Counted from the first letter of the stretch, positions 25,820 through 33,743 are shown. The stretch is DNA of 40,944 nucleotides from Spirochaetaceae bacterium (GCA_003559765.1 PWKH01000104.1:1-40944); one strand, 5' to 3'. Notes: generated by a model not told the origin, from the letters alone. A program made the numbers and translations.

Positions 25820-26698
25820 CTAGTCATCCTCCTTGAGTAATCTTCTGAGATAAAACATTGCCAAAAAGGCTACAAAAAACAATGTTATGACTGAGGCGGC
25901 ACTTGCTCTCCCAAAATTAAAAAAAGAAAATCCTTCACGATATATGTAAAACGATAAAGTCTGGGTAGAATTTGCCGGGCCTCCTCCTGTGAGGGCGTAC
26001 ACTTTATCGAATAGTCTGAAAGTATCCAATGTTCTCAGCATGAGCACCAGAAGTATCTGTGTTGAAAGAATTGGAAGGGTTATTGTTCGAGCGATTTGAG
26101 TCTTCTTGGCTCCGTCAATCCGTGCAGCTTCGAAAAGTTCATAGGGGATCGAACTCATTCCGGCTTGAATTATCAGAAAGGTAAAAGGGGTCCATTGCCA
26201 GATATCAACGAGAATAATCGAGTATAGGGCAATCCGCTGATCAGTCAGCCAACCTACAGGTTGCATGCCGATATTTCTCAATACATAATTAAACAAACCA
26301 ATTTCATAATGATAAAAAATTTGCCAGACCGCACAAATAACCATAGTGGAAATTATCATAGGAAAAATAATAATCAGAGATGCCGCCTTCTTCCCCTTGA
26401 ATGAACCGTACAGCAGAAAAGCAAGCAGTACTCCGAAAAATACTTCAAGTACGCTTGCAAAAAAGGTAAATACTAACGTATTTCTGAAGGATCGCTGAAA
26501 CAGTTCATCCCCGGCGATCCGAATATAGTTCTGAAAGCCGATATAATCCTTTGCACCGGTGATAAAGTCATAACGAAAAAAAGAATCATGCAGCACTGTA
26601 CCTAAAGGATAGGCAGTAAGAAACAGTACAAGCAGTAATGCCGGGGCAAAGATGATATAAAAAAATGAGTTATAGGAAATTCTGTCCTTATTTTTCAT
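25820..26698 (-). CDS. ABC transporter permease, MalF/UgpA type
   Basis: A 292-residue permease with six membrane segments. Its EAA loop is ELFEAARIDGAKKTQIARTI (about 190-209), followed by LPILSTQILLVLMLRTLDTF and VYALTGGGPANSTQTL, which is characteristic of this class. It follows the binding-protein gene by 61 bases; a strong hairpin lies in that gap. Confidence 0.92.
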   Translation of the reverse strand: MKNKDRISYNSFFYIIFAPALLLVLFLTAYPLGTVLHDSFFRYDFITGAKDYIGFQNYIRIAGDELFQRSFRNTLVFTFFASVLEVFFGVLLAFLLYGSFKGKKAASLIIIFPMIISTMVICAVWQIFYHYEIGLFNYVLRNIGMQPVGWLTDQRIALYSIILVDIWQWTPFTFLIIQAGMSSIPYELFEAARIDGAKKTQIARTITLPILSTQILLVLMLRTLDTFRLFDKVYALTGGGPANSTQTLSFYIYREGFSFFNFGRASAASVITLFFVAFLAMFYLRRLLKEDD

Positions 26699-26719
26699 GC
26701 AGTCATATCCTTACATATC

Positions 26720-26747
26720 GTCATGGGGTGCCTCTGCACCCCATGAC
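26720..26747 (-). terminator. Strong hairpin between binding-protein and permease genes
   Basis: GTCATGGGGTGC-CTCT-GCACCCCATGAC is a perfect 12-base-pair stem with a 4-base loop, 12 bases after the binding-protein stop and 21 before the permease start. There is no T-run. Hairpins in this place commonly protect the upstream mRNA or reduce read-through, giving more binding protein than permease; here that role is inferred. Confidence 0.6.
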
Positions 26748-26759
26748 CGGTTAAAAACA

Positions 26760-28019
26760 CTAATTAAGCATATCCTCAACGCGAATCTGGATCTGTTTCA
26801 GTGCCTCCTGTGCTGAGATATCACCCACAAGAGCTCTTTGGAGAAAATCGCCAAAGACAGTTTCTATTTGCGCCCAGTAGTCGGTTCTCGGCCGTACTGA
26901 ACCGGAAATTTGGCCATCCAGCTGTGCCGGATACCAGGGGTATTTTTCCACCAGCCGTTCTATTTGGTGTACACTGTGTCTTGTTGGGGGATTTCCTGTC
27001 TCATCAGCCATCAGTTCCTGAATTTCTGCACTGGTAAGGTGAAGCATGAAATCAAAAGCTTGATCAATATTTCTGGAATCCTTAGGAATACCTACCATCC
27101 AGGCGCCGATCATTGACGATGAATCCTTCACCTGTCCCGGATGAGCAGCGATATTTACTTTTCCTACCACTTCCGACAGTTCAGGATTTTCAAGTTCCCC
27201 AATCCAGCCGGGCCACACTTCAATTGCCATAGCTCCTGCCCCCGACATCAACGCATCCCGAACTTGAGTAGCCTGATATGCGGTTACCCCCTGGGGTGCA
27301 TATTCCGCCAGTTCAAGAAAAAATTCCACAGCGTTCAGAGCTTCAGGCGTATTAAAGGCAGCTTTTCCGTCAACTAATATGTCGGCTCCAAAAGCCCAGA
27401 AAATTGGAAGAAATCCGGTCACAATAGGATTACCCTGCACTCCCCTGAAAAGCACCGGTACCATATCAGATTCATGCTCATCTACCAGTTGAGCCACTTC
27501 AAGCACATCATCCCAGAGCTTAAGGGTATCGTAGCCATACTTCTCAAGGATGTCCTGCCGGTAAGCGAACAATGCTACGTTTCCTACATGGGGCAGCGCA
27601 TACAAATCCCCCCCCGGATACGGGTATCTTCCGATATCTACCATGTTTTCAACTAAATCAGGATCGATTTCTAATCCGCGCTGTGCAAACATATCATCGA
27701 GATTTACTAACCATCCTGCTTCCTGTACTCTCGGCAGAAAGGGATCATCAATTAAAATAAGATCGAATGCTCCGGTCCCACCTCTTAGTTCAATCACAGT
27801 CTGCTCCATCAGTTCAGGTCCGGAAAGCTTGAGAATTTCAAATCTCACATCCGGATTTTCCTGCATGTATGTTTCTACAGCTCGTTCCATGGCATCACCA
27901 AAGGCCCCGTCCCTGCCGGCTATGGTCAGGGTGGTTACATCGGCTTCCCTTGAACCTGCTGCACTCAGTGCAGCAGTAATTACCAGCAGCACCGCGGCTG
28001 CTGTAAAAAAACGTTTCAT
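26760..28019 (-). CDS. Extracellular solute-binding protein, family 1
   Basis: A 419-residue periplasmic binding protein. A signal peptide is visible (MKRFFTAAAVLLVITAALSAAG, in two parts: basic start, then hydrophobic core); there is no lipobox cysteine, so it is probably released rather than lipid-anchored. Body motifs are FDLILIDDPFLPRVQEAGWL, GDLYALPHVGNVALFAYRQD, GAGAMAIEVWPGW and ETGNPPTRHSVH, typical of sugar and glycerol-phosphate binding proteins. Substrate not determined. AAGGAGGG precedes the ATG. It is the first gene of the leftward operon. Confidence 0.9.
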   Translation of the reverse strand: MKRFFTAAAVLLVITAALSAAGSREADVTTLTIAGRDGAFGDAMERAVETYMQENPDVRFEILKLSGPELMEQTVIELRGGTGAFDLILIDDPFLPRVQEAGWLVNLDDMFAQRGLEIDPDLVENMVDIGRYPYPGGDLYALPHVGNVALFAYRQDILEKYGYDTLKLWDDVLEVAQLVDEHESDMVPVLFRGVQGNPIVTGFLPIFWAFGADILVDGKAAFNTPEALNAVEFFLELAEYAPQGVTAYQATQVRDALMSGAGAMAIEVWPGWIGELENPELSEVVGKVNIAAHPGQVKDSSSMIGAWMVGIPKDSRNIDQAFDFMLHLTSAEIQELMADETGNPPTRHSVHQIERLVEKYPWYPAQLDGQISGSVRPRTDYWAQIETVFGDFLQRALVGDISAQEALKQIQIRVEDMLN

Positions 28020-28341
28020 TCTTTTCCCTCCTTGTTTTTTTTAAAGCCGTGAGCTTTTTTGTCTGCTCACAGTTTTATACATCCTAATCATATGCATGAC
28101 TTATCACCATTTGCACCTGAGCTGAAATCCAAGACGCGTTGCCGTGCTTTTTTATTCATTTCTAAATCATGCCGCTGACTGATAGTTTATATGATTTATT
28201 ATCGTATCATGATTCTGTCTGTACACAAAAATAATTTTAGACTCACTTAATAGCTTGTTTTTACTAATTAGCTTAATTTTAGTATTTAGTTATATTGACA
28301 TATTTCGCTTGCTAGATATATATTATTAAATTCTCGAAAAT
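28020..28341. promoter_or_regulatory. AT-rich divergent regulatory region, 322 bases
   Basis: No gene is seen here. The left end holds the binding-protein ribosome site (AAGGAGGG, reverse strand) and an inverted repeat GTGAGC...GCTCAC (28049-28070, 10-base spacer). Just upstream of it is a reverse-strand TATAAA (28074-28079), a plausible -10, so the repeat would lie at the transcription start like an operator. The right end holds the forward promoter listed separately. The middle is very AT-rich with short imperfect repeats (ATGATttattatcgtATCAT) and no clear function. Confidence 0.5.
28295..28324 (+). promoter_or_regulatory. Sigma70-like promoter of the regulator gene
   Basis: A perfect TTGACA (28295-28300), an 18-base spacer and TATATT (28319-28324). 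The transcript would start close to 28331, leaving a very short leader before ATG 28342 or about 25 bases before ATG 28357. Confidence 0.55.
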
Positions 28342-29352
28342 ATGATAAAATTTAACATGGGCAAAAAAAATAGCGCACAAGAAACATCAAGTTCTCCCCA
28401 GCGACTAAAAAGGAAGGATCTGGTCATGGGGGTGCTGTATCATTTCTCTGAAGTATTTGAATCATGTCAGGCAGAGACTATATGGGATATTTCTATTCCT
28501 GCAAAAGATATCAGAAAACAGTTAAAACAGAGCTTGGGAGTCGATTACAAAAGCAATCAATGGGTGTTCACGCAGCTGAGACGCTATGAAGATGAAATTG
28601 GAGCCAAGCTTTTCGAAAAGACCAAGGCTGACGGCGCCGACTCCTTTGATCTCATGCTCCATAGGCATATGATACAGTTCGTGCAGAAACAGCACCTCCA
28701 TGTGCCCCAAAAGATAAAAGTCGCAAATGGAGTGTATGATAAAATTAACAGTGTCAGCGAAACAGCAGACAAAAGATTATCTGTGCTGCTTGGGGCAGGA
28801 AGTACGGCGTATCATATTGCAAATATTTTTTTAGAAAAACACCGGCAGTCACCATGCAGGTTCACCCTTTATACACATAATGCAGGCATTCTGCCGATGC
28901 TTTTTAGTCAGCATATTGATCATCGAAAAATATCTATTGTTACCGCAGGAGGAAAGCTTGAACCCACCACCCAGACAATTCTGGGAAATGCAGATTCCAT
29001 TTTTCCGAAGCAGAACATTGATTTTATTGTTCAGGGAACATCCTTGGTTCACAAAGGGAATCTCTACATAGAATCATCCCAGGAACGGAAGATAAAATCT
29101 GCAATTCTGCATACCTATCAGGGAAAAAAAATTCTTGTGCTCACCAAACATGAATTTCGGGGAGATCCGGCACCGGAGACAGAACCTTACGGCACCATTA
29201 TGGATTATGACTATGTTATTGTGCCGAGATCGGTTCATCGTGAAGCCCAGAAATCCTATGAATTGCTTTTTCTCACCTATGCCCAATATTTTGAACCGGA
29301 AATTCTTAACTGGAACTACAGTATTTTAAAGGTGAAAAAAGCCAATAATTGA
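28342..29352 (+). CDS. DeoR-like transcriptional regulator with unusual N-terminus
   Basis: 336 residues. The C-terminal two thirds fit the DeoR sensor domain: LSVLLGAGSTAYHIANIFLE (about 148-167), FTLYTHNAGILPML, ISIVTAGGKLEPTTQTILG, DFIVQGTSLVHKGNLY and KKILVLTKHEF with the phospho-sugar-binding look of that family. The first 110 residues are not the usual DeoR helix-turn-helix; they contain a winged-helix-like segment (IPAKDIRKQLKQSL, then FTQLRRYEDEIGAKLFEKT). I infer a regulator of the divergent importer operon answering to a phosphorylated sugar or polyol. ATG 28357 is an alternative start. Confidence 0.7.
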   Translation: MIKFNMGKKNSAQETSSSPQRLKRKDLVMGVLYHFSEVFESCQAETIWDISIPAKDIRKQLKQSLGVDYKSNQWVFTQLRRYEDEIGAKLFEKTKADGADSFDLMLHRHMIQFVQKQHLHVPQKIKVANGVYDKINSVSETADKRLSVLLGAGSTAYHIANIFLEKHRQSPCRFTLYTHNAGILPMLFSQHIDHRKISIVTAGGKLEPTTQTILGNADSIFPKQNIDFIVQGTSLVHKGNLYIESSQERKIKSAILHTYQGKKILVLTKHEFRGDPAPETEPYGTIMDYDYVIVPRSVHREAQKSYELLFLTYAQYFEPEILNWNYSILKVKKANN

Positions 29353-29480
29353 GCAGAAACCACTAAAAAAACACTACTTCTGTCCACTGCCACTGCACCT
29401 CTTCCTTTCAATAACTATAATTTACAATTAGTTGTATTACGTCATTATTAACTCTTTTTTCATATTTGTTTATTTTAACA

Positions 29481-29510
29481 TTGACACCATATAGTGTTAT
29501 AGATTATTGT
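29481..29510 (+). promoter_or_regulatory. Promoter with overlapping palindrome, upstream of the symporter operon
   Basis: A perfect TTGACA (29481-29486) is followed after 18 bases by the weak hexamer TATTGT (29505-29510). Overlapping the -35 is ACACCATATAGTGT (29484-29497), a palindrome except for one base pair. It looks like a repressor site but is two bases shorter than the NrdR box that it resembles. Confidence 0.5.
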
Positions 29511-29543
29511 TTGTCATCATACAGAAATAATCGGAGGAGCATT

Positions 29544-29762
29544 ATGCGGGAAATTGCTGGCCACTGGCCTGGGAGAATCTTTTTACTTGTTCTTTTGCTT
29601 TCTGTGGTGGTGATGGCGGTTCTGGTCGCCCAGGGCATTACGGAAACAGATGTACTGCTGTTCGGGTGGATGACGATGCCCCTGGTTCTCGGGATAGGAT
29701 TTATCCTCGTGTGGCTTGTCGCCTATCTGATCTACTTTTTCCATTTTTGGCCGTACCGGTAA
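29544..29762 (+). CDS. Small two-helix membrane protein, DUF997/YhdT-like
   Basis: 72 residues with two hydrophobic helices (about 12-31 and 42-66) and an aromatic end (YLIYFFHFWPYR). Small proteins of this kind (YhdT, DUF997) lie next to sodium/solute symporters such as PanF. The ATG at 29544 has GGAGGAG at the right distance. It precedes the symporter gene by 15 bases and is probably its accessory subunit. Family membership is judged from shape and context only. Confidence 0.65.
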   Translation: MREIAGHWPGRIFLLVLLLSVVVMAVLVAQGITETDVLLFGWMTMPLVLGIGFILVWLVAYLIYFFHFWPYR

Positions 29763-29777
29763 AAGAAGGAGTTGCCC

Positions 29778-31307
29778 ATGTTTGATTATATTGCATTGGG
29801 GTTGTTTGGACTAGTAATTATCATGCTTGCTGCTTACGGATACCGGATCTCCGCGAAAACCGCAGAAGATTATATGATGGCCGGAAGAACCATCGGCGTA
29901 GTGGTAATGTTTTTTTTCGTGCTCTTCGCCATCAGTTCAAGCTGGACCTTCTACGGGTTTCCAGGAGTACTCTATCTCCACGGTCCCGGATATGTGTTTT
30001 TCATCTGGGGCTCTGTGGCAGGGTTCGCCTGCCTGTATATGTTCCTCGGACCGAGACTCTGGGCGTTATCTAAGCTTAACCGCTACCTCTCACCCGTTGA
30101 AGTGCTTTCCGAGCGGTATGAATCCCGTGCACTGAGAATTATGCTTTCAGTGACTATACTGGCATTTATTGTACCGTATGTAGGAATTCAGCCTCTGGGA
30201 GTCGGCAGAGGGTTTGAAGCCCTTACCGGGATGCCCCTGTGGGTCGGAGCCGCCTATACATCAGTGCTGCTGGTAATCCTGGTGATCCTCGGCGGCATGC
30301 GTATTGTAGCCTGGGTGAATATCTTCCTGGGAACTGTTTATATCACAGCGCTATTGGGCTCGCTCTTTTGGGCGGTCTCGGTGATATTCCCTGAAGCCGG
30401 TCTGGTGCAGGCAGCCCAGGAAATTGTTGTCATCGATTCGCAGAAGCTTACCACCCCGGGACCGTTAGGTGAATACACCCCGGTCCTGCTCATCGGAACC
30501 TTCGTGGTTGGACTCATGGCGTTCTCATGGCCCCACGTTGTCATCGGTGCTATGACCGCCAGGGACAAGACTCTGTTCAAATGGTTTCCCCTGCTGATCT
30601 TCATCTTCGGCGGACTGTTCTTCTACATCATCCCCTTTATCTGGGGCTCTCTGGTAGCACCGGCTGCACTGCCGGGAATCACCGATCCGGCTGAAGCCGA
30701 CCGGGTAGTCCAGACGGTCATCCAGCTGTATCTGCCGAGGTGGTTCGCCGTGTTCGTGCTGATGGGCGTGATTGCCGCGGCTGTTTCCACTGCCGCTGTC
30801 CAGCTGATGACTTCCAGCATTATCGTCGCCAGGGACCTCATCCAGGGCGTACTGAAGCCGGAGGCAAGCGACCGGGAGATTACTACCATCGCCCGGTATT
30901 CAGTTGCAGGAATTGTGGTGATCTCCCTGGGGGTCACCATCTTCGTGCAGCTCGGCATCGGGGAGGAGGCCATGGCGATGTATCTGACCGATGTGTCAGT
31001 GCCGGGATTCGCCCAGTGGGCCCCCGCTCTGGTCGGCGGACTGCTGTGGAAACGGGGCACCCGGCAGGGAGCACTGGCCGGAACCGGCATCGGGGTGCTG
31101 TATCTGCTTGCAGGACTGCTGATTACCGGCTCCGACGGAACCCGGTTCCTGCTGTTTGATCTGCATCCGGTAGTTCCCACCCTCCCGGTGAACGCCCTGG
31201 TATATGTAGTGGTAAGCCTGCTCACCCCGAAACCGAGTGAGCATATCGAGGATATCTTTTTTACTGAAGTGGAGGATTATCTGCTCAGCGACCGTTCAGC
31301 ACAGTAG
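29778..31307 (+). CDS. Sodium:solute symporter (SSS family)
   Basis: A 509-residue transporter with about 13 membrane helices. The family opening AAYGYRISAKTAEDYMMAGRT, the unwound-helix region AISSSWTFYGFPGVLY, and SPVEVLSERYESRALRI are visible, as is GVIAAAVSTAAVQLMTSSII with the small and hydroxyl residues usual at the sodium site. The closest pattern is the pantothenate/monocarboxylate branch. Context (acyl-CoA synthetase and lipoate-ligase parts downstream) suggests a carboxylate such as a fatty acid, lipoate or a related vitamin. ATG 29778 has AGAAGGA 8 bases upstream. Confidence 0.9.
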   Translation: MFDYIALGLFGLVIIMLAAYGYRISAKTAEDYMMAGRTIGVVVMFFFVLFAISSSWTFYGFPGVLYLHGPGYVFFIWGSVAGFACLYMFLGPRLWALSKLNRYLSPVEVLSERYESRALRIMLSVTILAFIVPYVGIQPLGVGRGFEALTGMPLWVGAAYTSVLLVILVILGGMRIVAWVNIFLGTVYITALLGSLFWAVSVIFPEAGLVQAAQEIVVIDSQKLTTPGPLGEYTPVLLIGTFVVGLMAFSWPHVVIGAMTARDKTLFKWFPLLIFIFGGLFFYIIPFIWGSLVAPAALPGITDPAEADRVVQTVIQLYLPRWFAVFVLMGVIAAAVSTAAVQLMTSSIIVARDLIQGVLKPEASDREITTIARYSVAGIVVISLGVTIFVQLGIGEEAMAMYLTDVSVPGFAQWAPALVGGLLWKRGTRQGALAGTGIGVLYLLAGLLITGSDGTRFLLFDLHPVVPTLPVNALVYVVVSLLTPKPSEHIEDIFFTEVEDYLLSDRSAQ

Positions 31308-31322
31308 AGGAGAGAAGATTGA

Positions 31323-32750
31323 ATGAAACGCAATGAACAGACCTGGAGGCTGCTGGTCAACACCAAGGGACAGGCGGTAGACCTGTATGCCTATCCTTCA
31401 GCGCTGATTGAAGGAAGACTGGCAGGAAAATATATGCTCTCAAAGGAGAAACTTCCTGATACGGTGGTAGTGCAGAGCTTCACCGGCAAGGGGATCCTTG
31501 CGGGAGCGGATGTGGAAATTGACGCATCTGCAGCGAAAAACCTGCAGATGCAGACAGCCAAGATTCCCCGTTCGGGACGGGGCGGACCCAAGGCAGTCGG
31601 CACCTATGACTATGCCGATTTGATTAAACAGGCATCAAAGAAGTTCACCCCGGCAGAACCGGAACTCGATGACCCGGCGGTGCTGCTGTACACCTCCGGG
31701 ACCACCGGAAACCCGAAGGGGGTGATGCTGACTCACCGCAACTTTATCTCTCAGACGGAACTGGTTGACGCCATCATGCCGATGTACAGCAAGGATACCA
31801 TCATCCTGGTGCTGCCGCTGTTCCATGTCTACGGACTTTCCAACGGGCTGGTCTGCGGAACCCGCAACGGCTGCACCATGTCCCTGATTCCCCAGTACAG
31901 CCCGGCAAAGCTTCTTGATACCATCAGTTCATCCTCAGCCACCCTGCTGATAGCCGTGCCCAGCATGTACATGCATCTGCTGCAGCTTGCCCGGGCTCGG
32001 CAGACAAAGATTCCCAAGAGTCTGAGGCTGTGCGTATCAGGGGGCGCTCCCCTGCCGGTGAACACCCTCAACGAGTTTATTGAACTCTTCGACACGCAGA
32101 TCGCCGAGGGATACGGCCTGACTGAAACCACCTCAGCTGTATCGCTGAATAAGACCGGAGAACAGTTCAAAGCGGGATCCATCGGTCCTTCTTCCCCGGG
32201 GATTGAGATGAAGGTAGTGGATGACAGTTTCCAGGAAGTGCCCGACAATACTGAAGGAGAGATTATCATCAGCGGCGGGGTGGTCACCCCGGGCTACTGG
32301 AACAACCGGGAAGCCACCGAAGAAATGATCCGCGACCAGTGGCTGCTGACGGGAGATCTCGGATACCGGGACAGCGAAGGATTTTTCTTCATCACCGACC
32401 GGAAGAAGGACATCATCGTACGGGGTGGGTTCAATATTTCGCCCCGGGAAATTGAAGATGTCCTCGCCGAACACCCTGCGGTTGAGGAATCGGCCATGGT
32501 AGCGGTAACGGACAAACGGGGACGGGAGACCATGAAGGCCTTTGTCGTGCTCAAGGAAGGCAAACAGACCGATGCCTCGGAGCTGCTTCAGCTGTGCCGG
32601 GAGCTGCTGGCTGAATACAAGATTCCAAAGGTGATTGAATTCCGGGAAATCCTGCCTAAGAGTGCGACAGGGAAAATCCTGCGCAAGGAGCTTCGGGATG
32701 AGCAGGGTTCCGACCAGCGGCTTATTCTCAAGGAGGCCCCCAATGAGTGA
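31323..32750 (+). CDS. Chimera 1: lipoate/biotin-ligase-like N-terminus joined to acyl-CoA synthetase C-terminal part
   Basis: 475 residues. Residues 1 to about 92 do not fit an acyl-CoA synthetase; they resemble the opening of the lipoate/biotin protein ligase family (TWRLLVNT, then LPDTVVVQSF, then IPRSGRGGP in the place of the RRxxGGG motif). From about residue 93 (GTYDYADLIKQASKKF) the protein is an AMP-forming acyl-CoA synthetase lacking its N-terminal 130 residues: LLYTSGTTGNPKGVMLTH (122-138), YGLTETT (264-270), TGDLGYRD, DRKKDIIVRGGFNISP and the final catalytic Lys in SATGKILRKEL. The missing N-terminus is present in the next gene. GAGGAGAG precedes the ATG. The stop overlaps the next start by 8 bases. 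Confidence 0.75.
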   Translation: MKRNEQTWRLLVNTKGQAVDLYAYPSALIEGRLAGKYMLSKEKLPDTVVVQSFTGKGILAGADVEIDASAAKNLQMQTAKIPRSGRGGPKAVGTYDYADLIKQASKKFTPAEPELDDPAVLLYTSGTTGNPKGVMLTHRNFISQTELVDAIMPMYSKDTIILVLPLFHVYGLSNGLVCGTRNGCTMSLIPQYSPAKLLDTISSSSATLLIAVPSMYMHLLQLARARQTKIPKSLRLCVSGGAPLPVNTLNEFIELFDTQIAEGYGLTETTSAVSLNKTGEQFKAGSIGPSSPGIEMKVVDDSFQEVPDNTEGEIIISGGVVTPGYWNNREATEEMIRDQWLLTGDLGYRDSEGFFFITDRKKDIIVRGGFNISPREIEDVLAEHPAVEESAMVAVTDKRGRETMKAFVVLKEGKQTDASELLQLCRELLAEYKIPKVIEFREILPKSATGKILRKELRDEQGSDQRLILKEAPNE

Positions 32751-33636
32751 GTTCCGAAATCTTTCACATATGCTCGATACGGTTACAAAGGCCTACAAGC
32801 GCAAGGATGCTCTGTATTTTGAAGGTAAACGCATCTCCTACCGCGAACTGAACGAGCAGGCAAACAAAGCGGCGAACGCCCTTGCCTCCATGGGAATTTC
32901 CAAGGGAGACCGGGTGGCGATGATGCTTCCCAACATTCCTGAATTCGTCTACTGCTTTTTTGGCGTCCAGAAAATCGGGGCAGTTGCCGTACCCTTCAAT
33001 TCGATGTACAAAGGCCGGGAGATCACCTTCATTCTGAATGACAGCCAGTCCAAGGCCCTGATCACCCTCAGCAATTTTGCAAACCTGATCAATGAGATCA
33101 GGGAGGACGTGCCGTCTCTGGAGCATGTCATTCTTACCGGCCAGCGGACCCTGGTCTATGTGACCCCGGAGGCGACGCTCAATCTCCAGATCGTCTGCGG
33201 GAAGAGCAAATTTTCCTCCCCGGAAGAGGCTTTCCGGAAAATCGGTGAGATCTTCGTCGATGTGCTTCAGTCCTACGGCGTAGACGCATGGTATAAACAC
33301 CGGGGCGGAGTGCGGGTCAAGGGGAAAAAGATCGCCACGATCCTCGTCTCGGAAATAGAGAACCTGCTGACGGTCAACGTGGTGCTGTTTCTCGCCCATC
33401 TCGACACCAGGGACCTGTTTAAAGTGGTCTGGGTCACTCCGGAAATAAAGGACAAAGTCCTGGAGCCCTCCACGTCAGTTGAGGAGGAGACCGGCACCAG
33501 ACCGGACACCGGGGAGTTTACCGATGCCCTGATGAAGGTGCTGAAAAACCGCCTGGACATAGAGATCGAACCCGGTTCCATGAAGCGGGATGAACTGTTC
33601 GGATATGAAAAAGTGCTGTCTTTGGCAGTTAAATAG
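32743..33636 (+). CDS. Chimera 2: acyl-CoA synthetase N-terminus joined to lipoate/biotin-ligase-like C-terminal part
   Basis: 297 residues. Residues 1 to about 133 are the N-terminal part of an acyl-CoA synthetase: ISYRELNEQANKAANAL, KGDRVAMMLPNIPEF, AVPFNSMYKGREITFILND and LEHVILTG. The nucleotide-binding P-loop that should follow is absent. From about 134 (QRTLVYVTPEATLNL) the sequence resembles the rest of a lipoate/biotin protein ligase: FRKIGEIFVDVLQSYGV, then RVKGKKIATILV (192-203) in the place of the catalytic lysine motif, then LEPSTSVEEETG and the helix ending KRDELFGYEKVL. Together with gene 31323 the parts give one synthetase of about 515 and one ligase of about 255 residues. Read directly coupled to chimera 1. 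Confidence 0.75.
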   Translation: MSEFRNLSHMLDTVTKAYKRKDALYFEGKRISYRELNEQANKAANALASMGISKGDRVAMMLPNIPEFVYCFFGVQKIGAVAVPFNSMYKGREITFILNDSQSKALITLSNFANLINEIREDVPSLEHVILTGQRTLVYVTPEATLNLQIVCGKSKFSSPEEAFRKIGEIFVDVLQSYGVDAWYKHRGGVRVKGKKIATILVSEIENLLTVNVVLFLAHLDTRDLFKVVWVTPEIKDKVLEPSTSVEEETGTRPDTGEFTDALMKVLKNRLDIEIEPGSMKRDELFGYEKVLSLAVK

Positions 33637-33643
33637 CTCAATA

Positions 33644-33670
33644 GAAGGCCGGCAGATTCTGCCGGCCTTC
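33644..33670 (+). terminator. Hairpin closing the symporter/chimera operon
   Basis: GAAGGCCGGCA-GATTC-TGCCGGCCTTC is a perfect 11-base-pair stem with a 5-base loop, 7 bases after the chimera 2 stop. No clear T-run follows (ATTCGGGT), so termination may be partial or factor-assisted, but the place and strength fit an operon end. Confidence 0.6.
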
Positions 33671-33743
33671 ATTCGGGTAAATACTCATTGCACACCCCTT
33701 TGTTTTGTGATTCAATAACGTAAATGAGTTGCAGGAGCAGGAC

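Noticed and set aside
28342-28357. A ribosome binding site deciding the regulator's start
   Set aside because: Neither ATG has a purine-rich site at the usual distance, so the start stays open.
29353-29480. A gene or terminator after the DeoR-like regulator
   Set aside because: Only AT-rich sequence without a good hairpin or ribosome site was found.
31582-33151. Simple target-site duplication by a mobile element at the chimera junctions
   Set aside because: There is no transposase, no terminal inverted repeat, and the 8-base copies are in different codon phases, so precise excision would not restore a ligase frame.
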